Notes: generated by a model from the letters alone, not told the origin. Counted from the stretch's first letter, positions 1-8,543 are shown. The stretch is DNA of 27,971 nucleotides from G021776435 sp046756245 (GCA_046756245.1 JBHHVZ010000037.1:1-27971), one strand, 5' to 3'. Made by a program: numbers and translations.

Positions 1-1256
1 TAGCCCATGCCGCCATGGACTTGCACGCCGAGCGAGGCCGTCTCAATGGCGCGGTCGGTCGACCAGGCTTTCGAAATCGGCGTCAGCAGCGCTTCAAGCG
101 CCCTGGCGTTGTTGCGCGCTTCTTCCGTCGGCGCGGTTTTCGAAAGGTCGCAGGCGACGGCGTTGGCGTAACAGATCGCGCGCGACGCCTCAGTGAGGCT
201 TTTCATAGCGTAAAGCATGCGGCGCACGTCGGCGTGGCCGTAAATCGGAATCTGCTCGCCGGTCTTGACGCCGGGCAGCCGGCCCTGGCGGCGCTCCTGC
301 GCATAGCGAAATGCGTGCTGGAACGCGCCCTCGGCGACGCCAACGCCCTGCAGGCCGACGTCGAGGCGAGCCGCATTCATCATTACAAACATATTCCTGA
401 GGCCCCTGTTCTCTTCGCCGAGCAGGGTTCCGACGCACTCGCCGTTTTCGCCGAAGCTCATGACGCAGGTGGGGCTGCCGTGAAGGCCCATCTTTTCCTC
501 AAGCCCGACGCACTGAACGTCGTTGCGTTCGGCGATCGCGCCGTCTTCGTCGAGACGCATTTTCGGAACAATGAACATCGAAATGCCCGCCGTTCCTTCG
601 GGCGCGTCCGCAAGGCGCGCCAGCACGAGATGCACGACGTTCTCCGCCAAGTCGTGATCGCCATAGGTGATGAAAATCTTCTGGCCCGTAATCTTATAAA
701 GTCCGTCGCCCGCCGGTTCGGCTTTCGTCCGTATGCCGCTTAAATCGGACCCCGCCTGCGGCTCGGTGAGGTCCATGGCGCCGGTCCATTCGCCGGAGAC
801 CGTTTTCGGTAGAAAGAGCGCTTTCTGCTCTTGCGTTCCGGCGTGCATAATCGCCTTTACAGCGCCGGTGGTCAGCGTCGTGCCGATCGCAAACGACATG
901 CACGCGCCGTTGAGCGCATCGACGAGCGCCGCAGCGAGCGCCGAGGGCAGCCCCTGCCCGCCGACCTCTCCGGGAAAGGCGAGCGCGCCCCAGCCGCCCT
1001 TGACGTATTCGGCGTAAGCCTCCTTGAAGCCGGGGGTCGTTCGTACAGCGCCGTTTTCAAGCTTTGCGCCGTCCTGATCGCTCACGCGATTGAGCGGCGC
1101 GAGCGTATTGTCGCAATATTTGCCCATTTCCTCGAGAATCGCGCCGACGAGGTCATCGGAAAGATCCTCGAAGGCGCCCGTGGCTCCGAGCGTGTCGAAC
1201 CCAGCCATGTGCTTTAACGCGAACTTCATGTCGCGAACGGGCGTTGTGAAGGTCAT
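1..1256 (-). CDS. Acyl-CoA dehydrogenase (3' end cut by window edge)
   Basis: FAD-dependent oxidation of an acyl-CoA thioester to the 2-enoyl-CoA. About 418 N-terminal residues are visible; the frame is open to base 1. I translated this strand by hand. The N-terminus (MTFTTPVRDMKFAL) and the segment QDGAKLENG...TPGFKEAY are typical of the long, roughly 590-600 residue FadE/DmdC-like class. The mid-domain has the FAD/substrate motif MDLTEPQAGSDL and then TGQKIFIT; the visible part ends at GVQVHGGMG in the C-terminal helical domain, just before the expected catalytic Glu region. ATG at 1256 is preceded by AAGGAG at good spacing. It is divergent from the sua5 gene across about 75 bases. The family is clear; the exact substrate (fatty acyl-CoA or methylmercaptopropionyl-CoA) cannot be told. 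Confidence 0.93.
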   Translation of the reverse strand, partial: MTFTTPVRDMKFALKHMAGFDTLGATGAFEDLSDDLVGAILEEMGKYCDNTLAPLNRVSDQDGAKLENGAVRTTPGFKEAYAEYVKGGWGALAFPGEVGGQGLPSALAAALVDALNGACMSFAIGTTLTTGAVKAIMHAGTQEQKALFLPKTVSGEWTGAMDLTEPQAGSDLSGIRTKAEPAGDGLYKITGQKIFITYGDHDLAENVVHLVLARLADAPEGTAGISMFIVPKMRLDEDGAIAERNDVQCVGLEEKMGLHGSPTCVMSFGENGECVGTLLGEENRGLRNMFVMMNAARLDVGLQGVGVAEGAFQHAFRYAQERRQGRLPGVKTGEQIPIYGHADVRRMLYAMKSLTEASRAICYANAVACDLSKTAPTEEARNNARALEALLTPISKAWSTDRAIETASLGVQVHGGMG

Positions 1257-1330
1257 GAGGATCGCTCCTTTTGAGGCCGAAAGCCTTCTCCCGAATTACG
1301 CAGGGATTCCTGCTGACTGGGTAGCGCCGA

Positions 1331-2383
1331 ATGCAGCCGAAGGCTACATCTCGCGACATGATCATGCCTGACGCGCGCGCAATCGGCAAAGCCGCTGAAA
1401 TCATCACCCGAGGCGGTCTCGTCGCCATGCCGACGGAAACAGTTTACGGGCTCGCCGCCGATGCGGCCAGCGACGCCGCCGTCGCGCGCGTTTTCGAGGC
1501 GAAGGGCAGGCCGCGTTTCAACCCCCTCATCGTCCATGTGGCGGATCTGGCGATGGCGCGGACGCTGGCGGACTTCCCGCCGCTGGCCGAAAAGCTGGCC
1601 GCCGCCTTCTGGCCGGGTCCGCTGACCCTCGTTCTGGCGCGTAAATCCCGTTCTCCGCTCACCCCGGCGAAGGGCGGGGTCCATGAAACCGGCAATATGG
1701 ATCCCGGCTTTCGCCGGGATGAGCGGGGGGAGGTCTCCTTACTTGTTTCCGCCGGGCTCGATACGATTGCATTGCGTGCGCCGGACCATCCGGCCGCGCA
1801 GGGGCTCATTCGAGCCGCCGGCCGGCCGCTCGCCGCGCCGAGCGCCAATCGCTCGGGGACGGTCAGTCCGACAAGGCCTGAGCATGTGCGCGAATCGCTG
1901 GGAGACATGGTCGATTTCATTCTCGACGCCGGCCCCTGCCCGGTCGGCGTCGAGTCGACCATCGTCAAGATCGAGGATGAAAAGGCGTTTCTGCTTCGTC
2001 CGGGCGGGCTGGCGCGCGAGGAAATCGAACGCGTCACCGGCGCGCCGCTCGCGACGCCGGCGCAATCAGACCGCGTAGAGGCGCCCGGCAATCTCGAAAG
2101 CCACTACGCGCCGCAGGCGCGGCTGCGCATCGACGCAGACGCGCCAAGGCCGGACGAAGCGTTTCTCGCTTTCGGCCCAAGCGCGCCGGACAGTCCGTAT
2201 GCGCTTAATTTAAGCCCCGCCGGGGATTTGCGCGAGGCGGCGGCGAATTTGTTTGCTTACTTGCGCCGCCTCGATGCGCTGTGCGCGAAACACGGATTGT
2301 CCGGCGTCGCCGCGGCGCCCATTCCCGTGAAAGGCTTGGGGGAAGCGATCAACGACCGCCTCGCCCGCGCCGCACATCCTTGA
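1331..2383 (+). CDS. L-threonylcarbamoyladenylate synthase, Sua5/YrdC/TsaC type, with repeat-derived insert
   Basis: Makes threonylcarbamoyl-AMP from threonine, bicarbonate and ATP for the t6A37 modification of ANN-reading tRNAs; cytosolic. The YrdC domain shows PTETVYGLAADA, KGRPRFNPLIVH, FWPGPLTLVL, APSANRSG and CPVGVESTIV. A C-terminal Sua5 domain follows from about residue 235, so this is the long Sua5 form rather than the short TsaC form. Residues about 108-134 (ending MDPGFRRDERG) do not belong to the family. They lie between the PLTLVL strand and SAGLDTIALR and are encoded by an inverted repeat (1652-1731). No clear Shine-Dalgarno sequence fixes the start. ATGs at 1358 and 1364 are alternatives, and 1364 gives the most family-like N-terminus. 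It is probably co-transcribed with the four genes downstream. Confidence 0.93.
   Translation: MQPKATSRDMIMPDARAIGKAAEIITRGGLVAMPTETVYGLAADAASDAAVARVFEAKGRPRFNPLIVHVADLAMARTLADFPPLAEKLAAAFWPGPLTLVLARKSRSPLTPAKGGVHETGNMDPGFRRDERGEVSLLVSAGLDTIALRAPDHPAAQGLIRAAGRPLAAPSANRSGTVSPTRPEHVRESLGDMVDFILDAGPCPVGVESTIVKIEDEKAFLLRPGGLAREEIERVTGAPLATPAQSDRVEAPGNLESHYAPQARLRIDADAPRPDEAFLAFGPSAPDSPYALNLSPAGDLREAAANLFAYLRRLDALCAKHGLSGVAAAPIPVKGLGEAINDRLARAAHP
1652..1731. repeat. Palindromic repeat inserted in frame inside the sua5 gene
   Basis: Imperfect inverted repeat with arms at about 1652-1684 and 1697-1731 around a 12-base centre. Each arm is itself a small palindrome of the form CCCGGC(t)TTCGCCGGGAT, resembling the intergenic repeats common in alphaproteobacteria. 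It adds about 25 codons to the host gene without breaking its frame, much as Rickettsia palindromic elements do. Confidence 0.8.
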
Positions 2384-2440
2384 CAGCGCCCGGCCCCTCA
2401 CGCATCCAGACGGGCGTTACTGAGCGAATGATCGACGCTG

Positions 2441-3856
2441 ATGCCGCCGCCCCGTAAACCGCCCGCGCCCGCCGTTCTCGACGCCATTCGCGATGTTGTC
2501 GGACCGAAAGGCGTCATTGAGGGCGATGATCGTGAGCCCTTTTTGTCGGAATGGCGGAAACGCTGGCCGGGCGAAGCGGCGCTTATCGTTGCGCCTGCCT
2601 CTGTCGAAGACATCGCCGCAATCGTACGCATCTGCGCAGCGAATAACATCGCGATCACGCCGCAGGGCGGCAACACCGGCCTTGTCGGCGGGCAGATCCC
2701 GTTCGGCGACGAAATTCTTCTGTCGCTGAAACGCCTCAACAAAATCCGGAACGTTTCGCCTTACGACAACACGATAACGGTCGACGCCGGCGTGACCCTC
2801 GCCGAAGCGCAGGAAGCGGCGGCGCAAGCCGACCGGCTGTTTCCGCTGTCCATCGGGTCGGAAGGTTCGTGTCAGATCGGCGGCGTCATTTCGACGAACG
2901 CCGGCGGCGTCCACGTGCTGCGCTACGGCAATACGCGCGACCTGGCGATGGGCGTCGAGGTCGTGCTGCCCGACGGCGAAATCTGGAATGGCCTGAAACG
3001 TCTGCGCAAGGACAATACGGGCTACGATTTGAAGCAGCTTTTCATCGGCGCGGAAGGAACGCTCGGGATCGTCACCGGCGCGGTGTTGAAACTCTTTCCC
3101 CGCCCGGACGAAACGGTGACGGTTCTCGCCGGCGTCCCGGACGCCGCCGCGGCGGTCGCGCTTTTATCCCATGCGCAAAAGGCGACCGGCGGACTGGCGA
3201 CGTGCTTCGAGCTGATGGCGCGTAATTGCCTCGACATTGTCCTTAAACACATTCCCGACACGCGCGACACGCTCGCCGCGACGCACCCCTATTATGTGCT
3301 GATGGAGTTCTCGGCGGGCGGAACGGGCCTGCGCGCCGCCGTCGAAGGGCTCCTCGAAAGCGCGCATGGCGAAGGGCTCATCAATGACGCCGTCATCGCC
3401 GACAGTCTTGCGCAGGCGCAAGCGTTCTGGCGCATCCGCCATTCCATCTCGGAAGGGCTCAACTGCGAAGGCCTCGGCGCGCGCCACGACATTTCCGTCC
3501 CCGTCGCCGACATTCCGGCCTTTCTCATTGAAGCCGGCAAGGCGGTGGAGCGCATTGCGCCGGGCGCGCGCGTCGCCGCCTTCGGTCATATCGGCGACGG
3601 CAACGTTCATTACGATATCATCCCGCCGGAAGGCGCGGCCAAAACCGCGCTCGACGACCGGCGCGGCGCCATTGAAGAAGCCATCTACGCCGTCGTCGGC
3701 CGCTTCAACGGCTCGATTTCGGCCGAGCACGGGGTCGGGCGCCACAAGCGCGCAGCAATCGCGGCGCGCAAAAGCCCGGTGGAACTTGCTATGATGCGCG
3801 CGGTCAAAGCCGCGCTCGACCCGCAGGGGATCATGAACCCGGGAAAGATGCTTTGA
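2441..3856 (+). CDS. FAD-binding oxidoreductase, D-2-hydroxyglutarate/D-lactate dehydrogenase family
   Basis: Flavoenzyme that oxidises a D-2-hydroxyacid to the 2-oxoacid. 471 residues, the usual length. An N-terminal PCMH-type FAD domain (about residues 40-220) carries TPQGGNTGLVGGQIP, SIGSEGSCQIGG and GAEGTLGIVTG. The C-terminal FAD-oxidase domain carries FGHIGDGNVHYD (about residue 381), whose histidines bind the catalytic metal, and SAEHGVGRHK near residue 427. The C-terminus LDPQGIMNPGKML is family-typical. The substrate is probably D-2-hydroxyglutarate or D-lactate, but sequence alone does not decide. It lies 57 bases after sua5 and 16 before yaaA. Confidence 0.93.
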   Translation: MPPPRKPPAPAVLDAIRDVVGPKGVIEGDDREPFLSEWRKRWPGEAALIVAPASVEDIAAIVRICAANNIAITPQGGNTGLVGGQIPFGDEILLSLKRLNKIRNVSPYDNTITVDAGVTLAEAQEAAAQADRLFPLSIGSEGSCQIGGVISTNAGGVHVLRYGNTRDLAMGVEVVLPDGEIWNGLKRLRKDNTGYDLKQLFIGAEGTLGIVTGAVLKLFPRPDETVTVLAGVPDAAAAVALLSHAQKATGGLATCFELMARNCLDIVLKHIPDTRDTLAATHPYYVLMEFSAGGTGLRAAVEGLLESAHGEGLINDAVIADSLAQAQAFWRIRHSISEGLNCEGLGARHDISVPVADIPAFLIEAGKAVERIAPGARVAAFGHIGDGNVHYDIIPPEGAAKTALDDRRGAIEEAIYAVVGRFNGSISAEHGVGRHKRAAIAARKSPVELAMMRAVKAALDPQGIMNPGKML

Positions 3857-3872
3857 GGAAGGACGGTACGCG

Positions 3873-4679
3873 ATGCTGATGCTGCTCTCGCCCGCCAAGG
3901 CGATGAATTTCGACCCCGCGCCCGGCGCTCCGAAGGCAACCAAACCGGTGTTGCTGAAGCATACGGCCGAGCTGGCGGAAACGACGCGCAAACTGACGCG
4001 CTCGAAAATCAAGACGCTCATGGGAATTTCCGAAAAGCTCGCCGACCTCAATTACGAACGCTTCCAAGCCTTCAAGACGAGCGGCGCGGCGCCCGGCGTC
4101 AAACAGGCCGTGCTTGCGTTCAACGGCGACGTCTATCTCGGCCTCGATGCGAAGACTCTCAAAGCAGAAGACCTCGCCTTCGCGCAGGATCATCTGCGGA
4201 TTCTGTCGGGGCTTTACGGCGTGTTGCGCCCGCTCGACGCCATTCAACCCTATCGCCTCGTCATGGGCGTGCGGCTTAAAACGGCGCGCGGCGCAACGCT
4301 TTACGATTTCTGGGGCGATCTGATCGCCAAAGAAATCGACAAGGCGGTCAAGGGCCATAAAGACCCAAGCATCGTTAATCTCGCCTCGAACGAATATTTC
4401 TCCGCCGTCGACCGCAAGGCTTTGAAGGCGCGCGTCATTACGCCGGTCTTCAAGGAAATAAAAGACGGGCGCGCCAAGAGCTTGATGCTCTACGCCAAGC
4501 AGGCGCGGGGCATGATGGCGCGCTGGGCGATCGAGAACCGGGTTGAGCGGGCCGAAGACCTCAAGGAATTTTCCGTCGGCGGATACAAGTTTAAGAGCGA
4601 CGACTCGGACGAGGCGACCTGGGTCTTTTCCCGCCCGCAACCCAAACCCAAAGCCGCAACGAAGAAGAAAGCGGCGTGA
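3873..4679 (+). CDS. yaaA: Peroxide stress protein YaaA (DUF328/UPF0246)
   Basis: Family member of normal length (268 aa) with the signature N-terminus MLMLLSPAKAMNF, the block AFNGDVYLGLDA, then LSGLYGVLRPLDAIQPYRLVMG and NLASNEYFSAV. In E. coli YaaA limits intracellular iron and oxidative DNA damage during peroxide stress, and the fold is reported to bind DNA. The role here is taken from the family. An AGGAAGG-like ribosome site precedes the ATG. The C-terminus is Lys/Ala-rich (about PKPKAATKKKAA), common in such proteins. The stop overlaps the GTG of the next gene by 4 bases, so translation is probably coupled. Confidence 0.95.
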   Translation: MLMLLSPAKAMNFDPAPGAPKATKPVLLKHTAELAETTRKLTRSKIKTLMGISEKLADLNYERFQAFKTSGAAPGVKQAVLAFNGDVYLGLDAKTLKAEDLAFAQDHLRILSGLYGVLRPLDAIQPYRLVMGVRLKTARGATLYDFWGDLIAKEIDKAVKGHKDPSIVNLASNEYFSAVDRKALKARVITPVFKEIKDGRAKSLMLYAKQARGMMARWAIENRVERAEDLKEFSVGGYKFKSDDSDEATWVFSRPQPKPKAATKKKAA

Positions 4680-5107
4680 CTCGCGCGCAAATCTCCGTCG
4701 GCGTCGGCGCCGTCGTCTTTCGCGGCGAAGACGTGCTGATCGTCAGGCGCGGCAAGCCGCCGTTTATGGGCCGCTGGTCGATCCCCGGCGGCGGACTGCA
4801 TTACCGCGAAGCGCTGGAAGACGCGGTTCGCCGCGAAGTGCGCGAGGAGACCGGCGTAGAAATCGACTTGATCGGGCTGATCGACGTGTTCGAAGCGTTG
4901 CCGAGCGATGCGCAGGGCGACTTCAACGATCATTACCTGATGATCGACTACGCCGCCGAATGGCGCAGCGGAGAACCAGCCGCCGGCGACGACGCGGCCG
5001 AAGCCGAATTCGTTCCGCTCGAGGAGGCTTTGGCGCGGCTTTCCTGGGACAAGACCCGCGACGCCGTGCGCCGCGCCGCAGCGCTGCGCAAGTCCGAATC
5101 GCCGTAG
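4676..5107 (+). CDS. NUDIX hydrolase
   Basis: 143-residue single-domain NUDIX protein that should cleave a nucleoside diphosphate linked to another moiety. The NUDIX box (G x5 E x7 REUxEExGU) is intact at residues 39-61, with E45 and the catalytic run REVREETGV. The start is GTG in a GTGA overlap with yaaA. The spacing between box and C-terminus resembles ADP-ribose pyrophosphatase-like members, but I would not name a substrate. It is part of the sua5-yaaA run. Confidence 0.92.
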   Translation: MTRAQISVGVGAVVFRGEDVLIVRRGKPPFMGRWSIPGGGLHYREALEDAVRREVREETGVEIDLIGLIDVFEALPSDAQGDFNDHYLMIDYAAEWRSGEPAAGDDAAEAEFVPLEEALARLSWDKTRDAVRRAAALRKSESP

Positions 5108-5135
5108 CGCCGCAATGCCGTTATAGTCGCTGCTT

Positions 5136-5585
5136 ATGCGTTCCCTGATGAAACCCATCGCCGTACTCGCCGCGATTATAGCGTTCGCCATCGCGCCGGC
5201 GTCGGCCGACCTCAAGGACTATCAGCGCCGGGTGGGCGATCTCGCCGCGCTTTCCGGCATATTCGGCGAGCTTCATCATATCCGCCGCACCTGCGAGCCG
5301 CGACTCGAAGCCGACGTCTGGCGCGACCGCATGAAGCAGCTCATCGATCTCGAAGACCCGCAGGCGGACGCCCGCGAGCGCATGGTGAAGGCGTTCAACG
5401 CCGGCTACGCCAGGGCGCAGCAGCGCTTCCCCTATTGCGACGGCGCAGCGCGCGACTACGCCGCAACGCGCGCGGCCGAAGGCGACGTCATCGTCGAGCG
5501 CCTCACCGCGCCGCTTTACGAGGCGCTGCGCGAGTCGGATGAGCGGCCCGAAGTCTCTTCTCCCCGCTTCGAGGAGCGGGGGTAG
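5136..5585 (+). CDS. Secreted TIGR02301-family protein of unknown function
   Basis: 149 residues. A signal peptide is evident: MRSLMKP, a hydrophobic run, then APASA before DLKDYQ, so the mature protein starts near residue 25 and is periplasmic. The mature domain has LSGIFGELHHIRRTC, FNAGYARAQQRFPYC and paired cysteines, as expected for TIGR02301, a conserved alphaproteobacterial family with no assigned function. The last residues (SSPRFEERG) and the TAG stop are encoded by a hairpin repeat (5562-5581), so the native C-terminus may have been replaced. It starts 28 bases after the NUDIX gene. Confidence 0.85.
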   Translation: MRSLMKPIAVLAAIIAFAIAPASADLKDYQRRVGDLAALSGIFGELHHIRRTCEPRLEADVWRDRMKQLIDLEDPQADARERMVKAFNAGYARAQQRFPYCDGAARDYAATRAAEGDVIVERLTAPLYEALRESDERPEVSSPRFEERG

Positions 5586-5765
5586 GAGCATTTCGCCAAA
5601 CGCTTGCAGATGGCTCTGTTCTTCCCCCGCTTGCGGGGGAAGCGCCGGCGCAGCGGGCGAAGGGGGTTTGGACAGCGAGAGGTTCTGCACGCAAGACAAA
5701 ACCCCTTCCGTCTCGCCCGGAACAAGTCCGGGCTCGACACCTCCCCCGTAAACAGGGGAGGAATA
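5556..5765. repeat. Composite cluster of palindromic repeats after the TIGR02301 gene
   Basis: Nested inverted repeats: CCCCGCT/AGCGGGG at 5562-5581, CTTCCCCC/GGGGGAAG at 5621-5642, GCCCGG/CCGGGC at about 5715-5733 and CCTCCCC/GGGGAGG at 5740-5761. A longer pairing joins GGGCGAAGGGGGTTT (about 5655) with AAAACCCCTTCCG (about 5698). It fills the space between two convergent genes and could also end transcription from both sides, but there is no clean U-tract. Confidence 0.75.
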
Positions 5766-5819
5766 GCGCTGCGCCATATGCAATGACTCAGTCTTTTCAA
5801 GGGAAGGGGATCGGGACGT

Positions 5820-7145
5820 TCAAAGCGCCTCCTGAAACCTCAAAGGCGCGCCGGCGGCGGGGCCGAGGATTTCGCCTTCCCACATCACGCGCCTTCCGCG
5901 GATGACGGTTCCGACCGGCCAGCCCTTGACTTTCATGCCGGCGAACGGCGTCCAGCCCGACTTCGTCGCGGACCATTCGTCCGTAATCGTTTCCTCGCGG
6001 GCGAGGTCGACAATGGTGAAGTCGGCGTCGTAACCGACCGCGAGCCGGCCCTTCCCCGCAATTCCGAAAATACGGTTGGCGCCGTGCGCGGTGAGATCGA
6101 CGAAGCGCGCAAGACTCATGCGCCCTTTCGCGACATGATCGAGCATCACCGGGACGAGCGTCTGCACGCCGGGCATGCCGGAAGGCGATGCTGGATAGGG
6201 CTTTTCCTTTTCCTTGCGCGTATGGGGCGCGTGGTCCGAACCGATGACGTCGATGACGCCGCCTGCAAGCCCCGCCCACAGCGCCTCGAGATGCGCGGCG
6301 TCGCGGATCGGCGGGTTCATCTGCGCGAGACCCTGCAAGCGCGCGTAACAGTCCGGTGCAGCAAAGGTCAAGTGCTGCGGCGTCGCCTCGGCCGTGGCGA
6401 TGTCTTTTGCGGCGGCGAGCAGCGGGATTTCATCCGCCGTCGAAACATGCAGCACATGCACGCGCCGCCCCGCTTCGCGGGCGAGCGCGATGAGGCGCGT
6501 CGTTGAGCGCACCGCGGCTTCGACCGAACGCACATCCGGATGCGAGGTCCAGTCGCCTTCTCGCGCATGGCGCTTGCCTGCGCGCAGCAATTCCTCGTCT
6601 TCGGAATGCACCGCGACGCGGCGGCGGCCATGCCGTAATACTTCGCGCACGCCTTCATCGTCTGGGACCAGAAGATCGCCGGTCGACGCGCCCATGAAGA
6701 TTTTGACGCCGCACACCCCGGGCAGCATTTCAAGCCCGACGAGGTCGCGCGCATTGTCATGCGTGGCGCCGACATAAAAGGCGTGGTCGCAGAACATGCG
6801 CCTTTGTGCGCGTTGAAGCTTGTCCTCGATTGCGGCGGCGGTCGTCGTCAGCGGGCTGGTATTCGGCATTTCGAAGACCGCCGTCACCCCGCCGAGAACG
6901 GCCGCGCGCGAGCCGGTTTCAAGGTCTTCCTTATGCACAGCGCCGGGCTCGCGGAAATGCACCTGCGTGTCGATGACGCCCGGCAAGACGTGCAGCCCGC
7001 CGCAATCGATCGTTTCGCCCGCATCGGCGTTCAAGGCGCCGATCGCGGCGATTTTGCCGTCGCGCACGCCTATATCGCGCGCGCCCTCGCCGTCATGATT
7101 GACGACAGTCCCGCCGCGTAAAATGAGGTCGAAAGTTTGCGCCAT
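5820..7145 (-). CDS. Dihydroorotase-family amidohydrolase
   Basis: 441 residues from ATG at 7145 (MAQTFDL), preferred over an upstream start that adds an atypical N-terminus. Class I dihydroorotases close carbamoyl-aspartate to dihydroorotate in pyrimidine synthesis, using a binuclear metal centre. Seen here: GVIDTQVHFREPG (residues 57-68), GGVTAVFEMPNT, the carboxylatable Lys in GVKIFMGAST (K149), H181 in AVHSEDEE, H234 in VLHVSTADE and D305 in IGSDHAPHT. The usual HxH metal pair reads Q61-V-H63, so one ligand is replaced. Allantoinase or hydantoinase-like activity is less likely but possible. Divergent from ygfZ across 92 bases. Confidence 0.85.
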   Translation of the reverse strand: MAQTFDLILRGGTVVNHDGEGARDIGVRDGKIAAIGALNADAGETIDCGGLHVLPGVIDTQVHFREPGAVHKEDLETGSRAAVLGGVTAVFEMPNTSPLTTTAAAIEDKLQRAQRRMFCDHAFYVGATHDNARDLVGLEMLPGVCGVKIFMGASTGDLLVPDDEGVREVLRHGRRRVAVHSEDEELLRAGKRHAREGDWTSHPDVRSVEAAVRSTTRLIALAREAGRRVHVLHVSTADEIPLLAAAKDIATAEATPQHLTFAAPDCYARLQGLAQMNPPIRDAAHLEALWAGLAGGVIDVIGSDHAPHTRKEKEKPYPASPSGMPGVQTLVPVMLDHVAKGRMSLARFVDLTAHGANRIFGIAGKGRLAVGYDADFTIVDLAREETITDEWSATKSGWTPFAGMKVKGWPVGTVIRGRRVMWEGEILGPAAGAPLRFQEAL

Positions 7146-7237
7146 GCCGCGGGTTCTACCGGCTCGCGCGGGTCCCGGCAAACGCCTTCTCCCCGCCCGT
7201 CTTCACAAGCGCCGCGCCGCGCCTTACATCCGCAGTC

Positions 7238-8098
7238 ATGAGCGAGGACAGAACCGCACTGCTTGAAAGCCGCGCGATCGTGCGCGTCGCCGGCCCCGAA
7301 GCGCACCTCTTCCTGCACGGGCTCGTCACCCAGGATGTGACAGGCCTTGAATCGGGCGCGGCGGCGTTTTCGGCGCTGTTGACGCCGCAAGGGAAAATCC
7401 TGTTCGACTTCTTCCTGATCGCGCGCGACGAAGGCTATCTGATCGATTGCGATAAAGCCGTCGCGCCCGCGCTCCTGAAACAGCTCGACGTTTACAAGCT
7501 GCGCGCGCAGGTAACTTTCGAAACATGCGAGGACTGGATCGCAGCAGCCGTTTTTGACCGGGAATGCGAGATCAGTACTGACGGCGTCATCGTTTTCGAC
7601 GACCCGCGCCTGGCCGCGCTCGGCCGGCGTGTTGTCGGCCCGCGCGCAGCGGTCGCAACGGCGCTATCCGCGTTCGGTCCGGCGGGCGAGGAAGCCGCCT
7701 ACCATCGCCGCCGCATCGGGCTCGGCGTTCCTGAAGCTGTAAACGACTTCGACAGCGCAGCGGTTTTTCTTCTCGACGTGAACTATGACGCACTCAAAGG
7801 CGTCAGCTACGCCAAGGGATGCTTCGTCGGACAGGAAGTAACGAGCCGGATGAAGCGCAAGGGCGACATTCGCAAGCGTACATTGCTTGCGCGCTTCGAC
7901 GGGCCGGCGCCCGAGAAGGGAACGCCCGTCATGGCTGGCGAGAACACTCTCGGCGAAACGCTTTCCGCCGTTCCCGGCGCGGCGCTGACGCTTGTCCGTC
8001 TCGACCGGCTGGCGGCGGCCGAAGAACGCGGCGCGCGCCCGGCCATCGGCGGACGGGCCGCGCAACTTATGGTTCCGGACTGGCTCGAACGCGCGTAA
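7238..8098 (+). CDS. ygfZ: YgfZ/GcvT-domain folate-binding protein
   Basis: 286 residues. YgfZ (IBA57-like) proteins use tetrahydrofolate and support maturation or repair of iron-sulfur enzymes such as MiaB. The hallmark motif K-G-C-[FY]-x-G-Q-E is present as KGCFVGQEVTSR near residue 191, containing the family's essential Cys. The N-terminal GcvT-like part has VAGPEAHLFLHGLVTQDV and LTPQGKILFDFF. No competing role is suggested by the neighbours. It leads a likely three-gene run with the MAPEG protein and DNA glycosylase. Confidence 0.93.
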   Translation: MSEDRTALLESRAIVRVAGPEAHLFLHGLVTQDVTGLESGAAAFSALLTPQGKILFDFFLIARDEGYLIDCDKAVAPALLKQLDVYKLRAQVTFETCEDWIAAAVFDRECEISTDGVIVFDDPRLAALGRRVVGPRAAVATALSAFGPAGEEAAYHRRRIGLGVPEAVNDFDSAAVFLLDVNYDALKGVSYAKGCFVGQEVTSRMKRKGDIRKRTLLARFDGPAPEKGTPVMAGENTLGETLSAVPGAALTLVRLDRLAAAEERGARPAIGGRAAQLMVPDWLERA

Positions 8099-8132
8099 GG
8101 TCTCGCCCTTCAGATGTGAGGGAGAGATCTTT

Positions 8133-8543
8133 ATGACGCCAACCGCCGTCGCTTTGCTTGGTTACGCCGCCTGGACGCTCGTTCTCGTTCTGTGGCTCGG
8201 GCTCTATCGCACAAGCCTCGTCATGGCCGGCGGACGCCAGGCGAATTCGTTCAGCCCGGCCGGCGACGACGTCGATGATTTCGGCCGCCGCCTCACCCGC
8301 GCCCACGCAAACTGCGCTGAAAACCTGCCGATCGCCGGCGCTGTCCTGCTGTTCGCCCTGGCCGCGGGTCAGGCCGCCGTCACCGACGGGCTCGCTTATA
8401 TCTTTCTCGCCGCGCGTCTGGCGCAGTCGATCACCCACCTCCTGTCGACCGCCAACCGGGCTATTCTGGTCCGGTTCGGATTCTTCCTCATTCAGGTTGC
8501 GATCCTGTTCTTCTGGATCCTCAGGCTCGCGGGCGTATTTTAA
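8133..8543 (+). CDS. MAPEG-family membrane protein
   Basis: 136 residues from ATG at 8133, which follows GAGGGAGAG. There are four hydrophobic segments: about 5-25, 62-84, 87-105 and 114-133. The family signature region RAHANCAENLPIAGAVLLFAL matches the N-E-N-like glutathione/lipid-binding stretch of MAPEG proteins (membrane-associated proteins in eicosanoid and glutathione metabolism). Bacterial members are inner-membrane proteins mostly without an assigned substrate. The stop abuts the ATG of the next gene. Confidence 0.88.
   Translation: MTPTAVALLGYAAWTLVLVLWLGLYRTSLVMAGGRQANSFSPAGDDVDDFGRRLTRAHANCAENLPIAGAVLLFALAAGQAAVTDGLAYIFLAARLAQSITHLLSTANRAILVRFGFFLIQVAILFFWILRLAGVF

Noticed and set aside
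15..743. Long plus-strand open frame over the first 740 bases
   Set aside because: Its reverse strand encodes a clear acyl-CoA dehydrogenase running off the window; the plus frame is a high-GC shadow with no family features.
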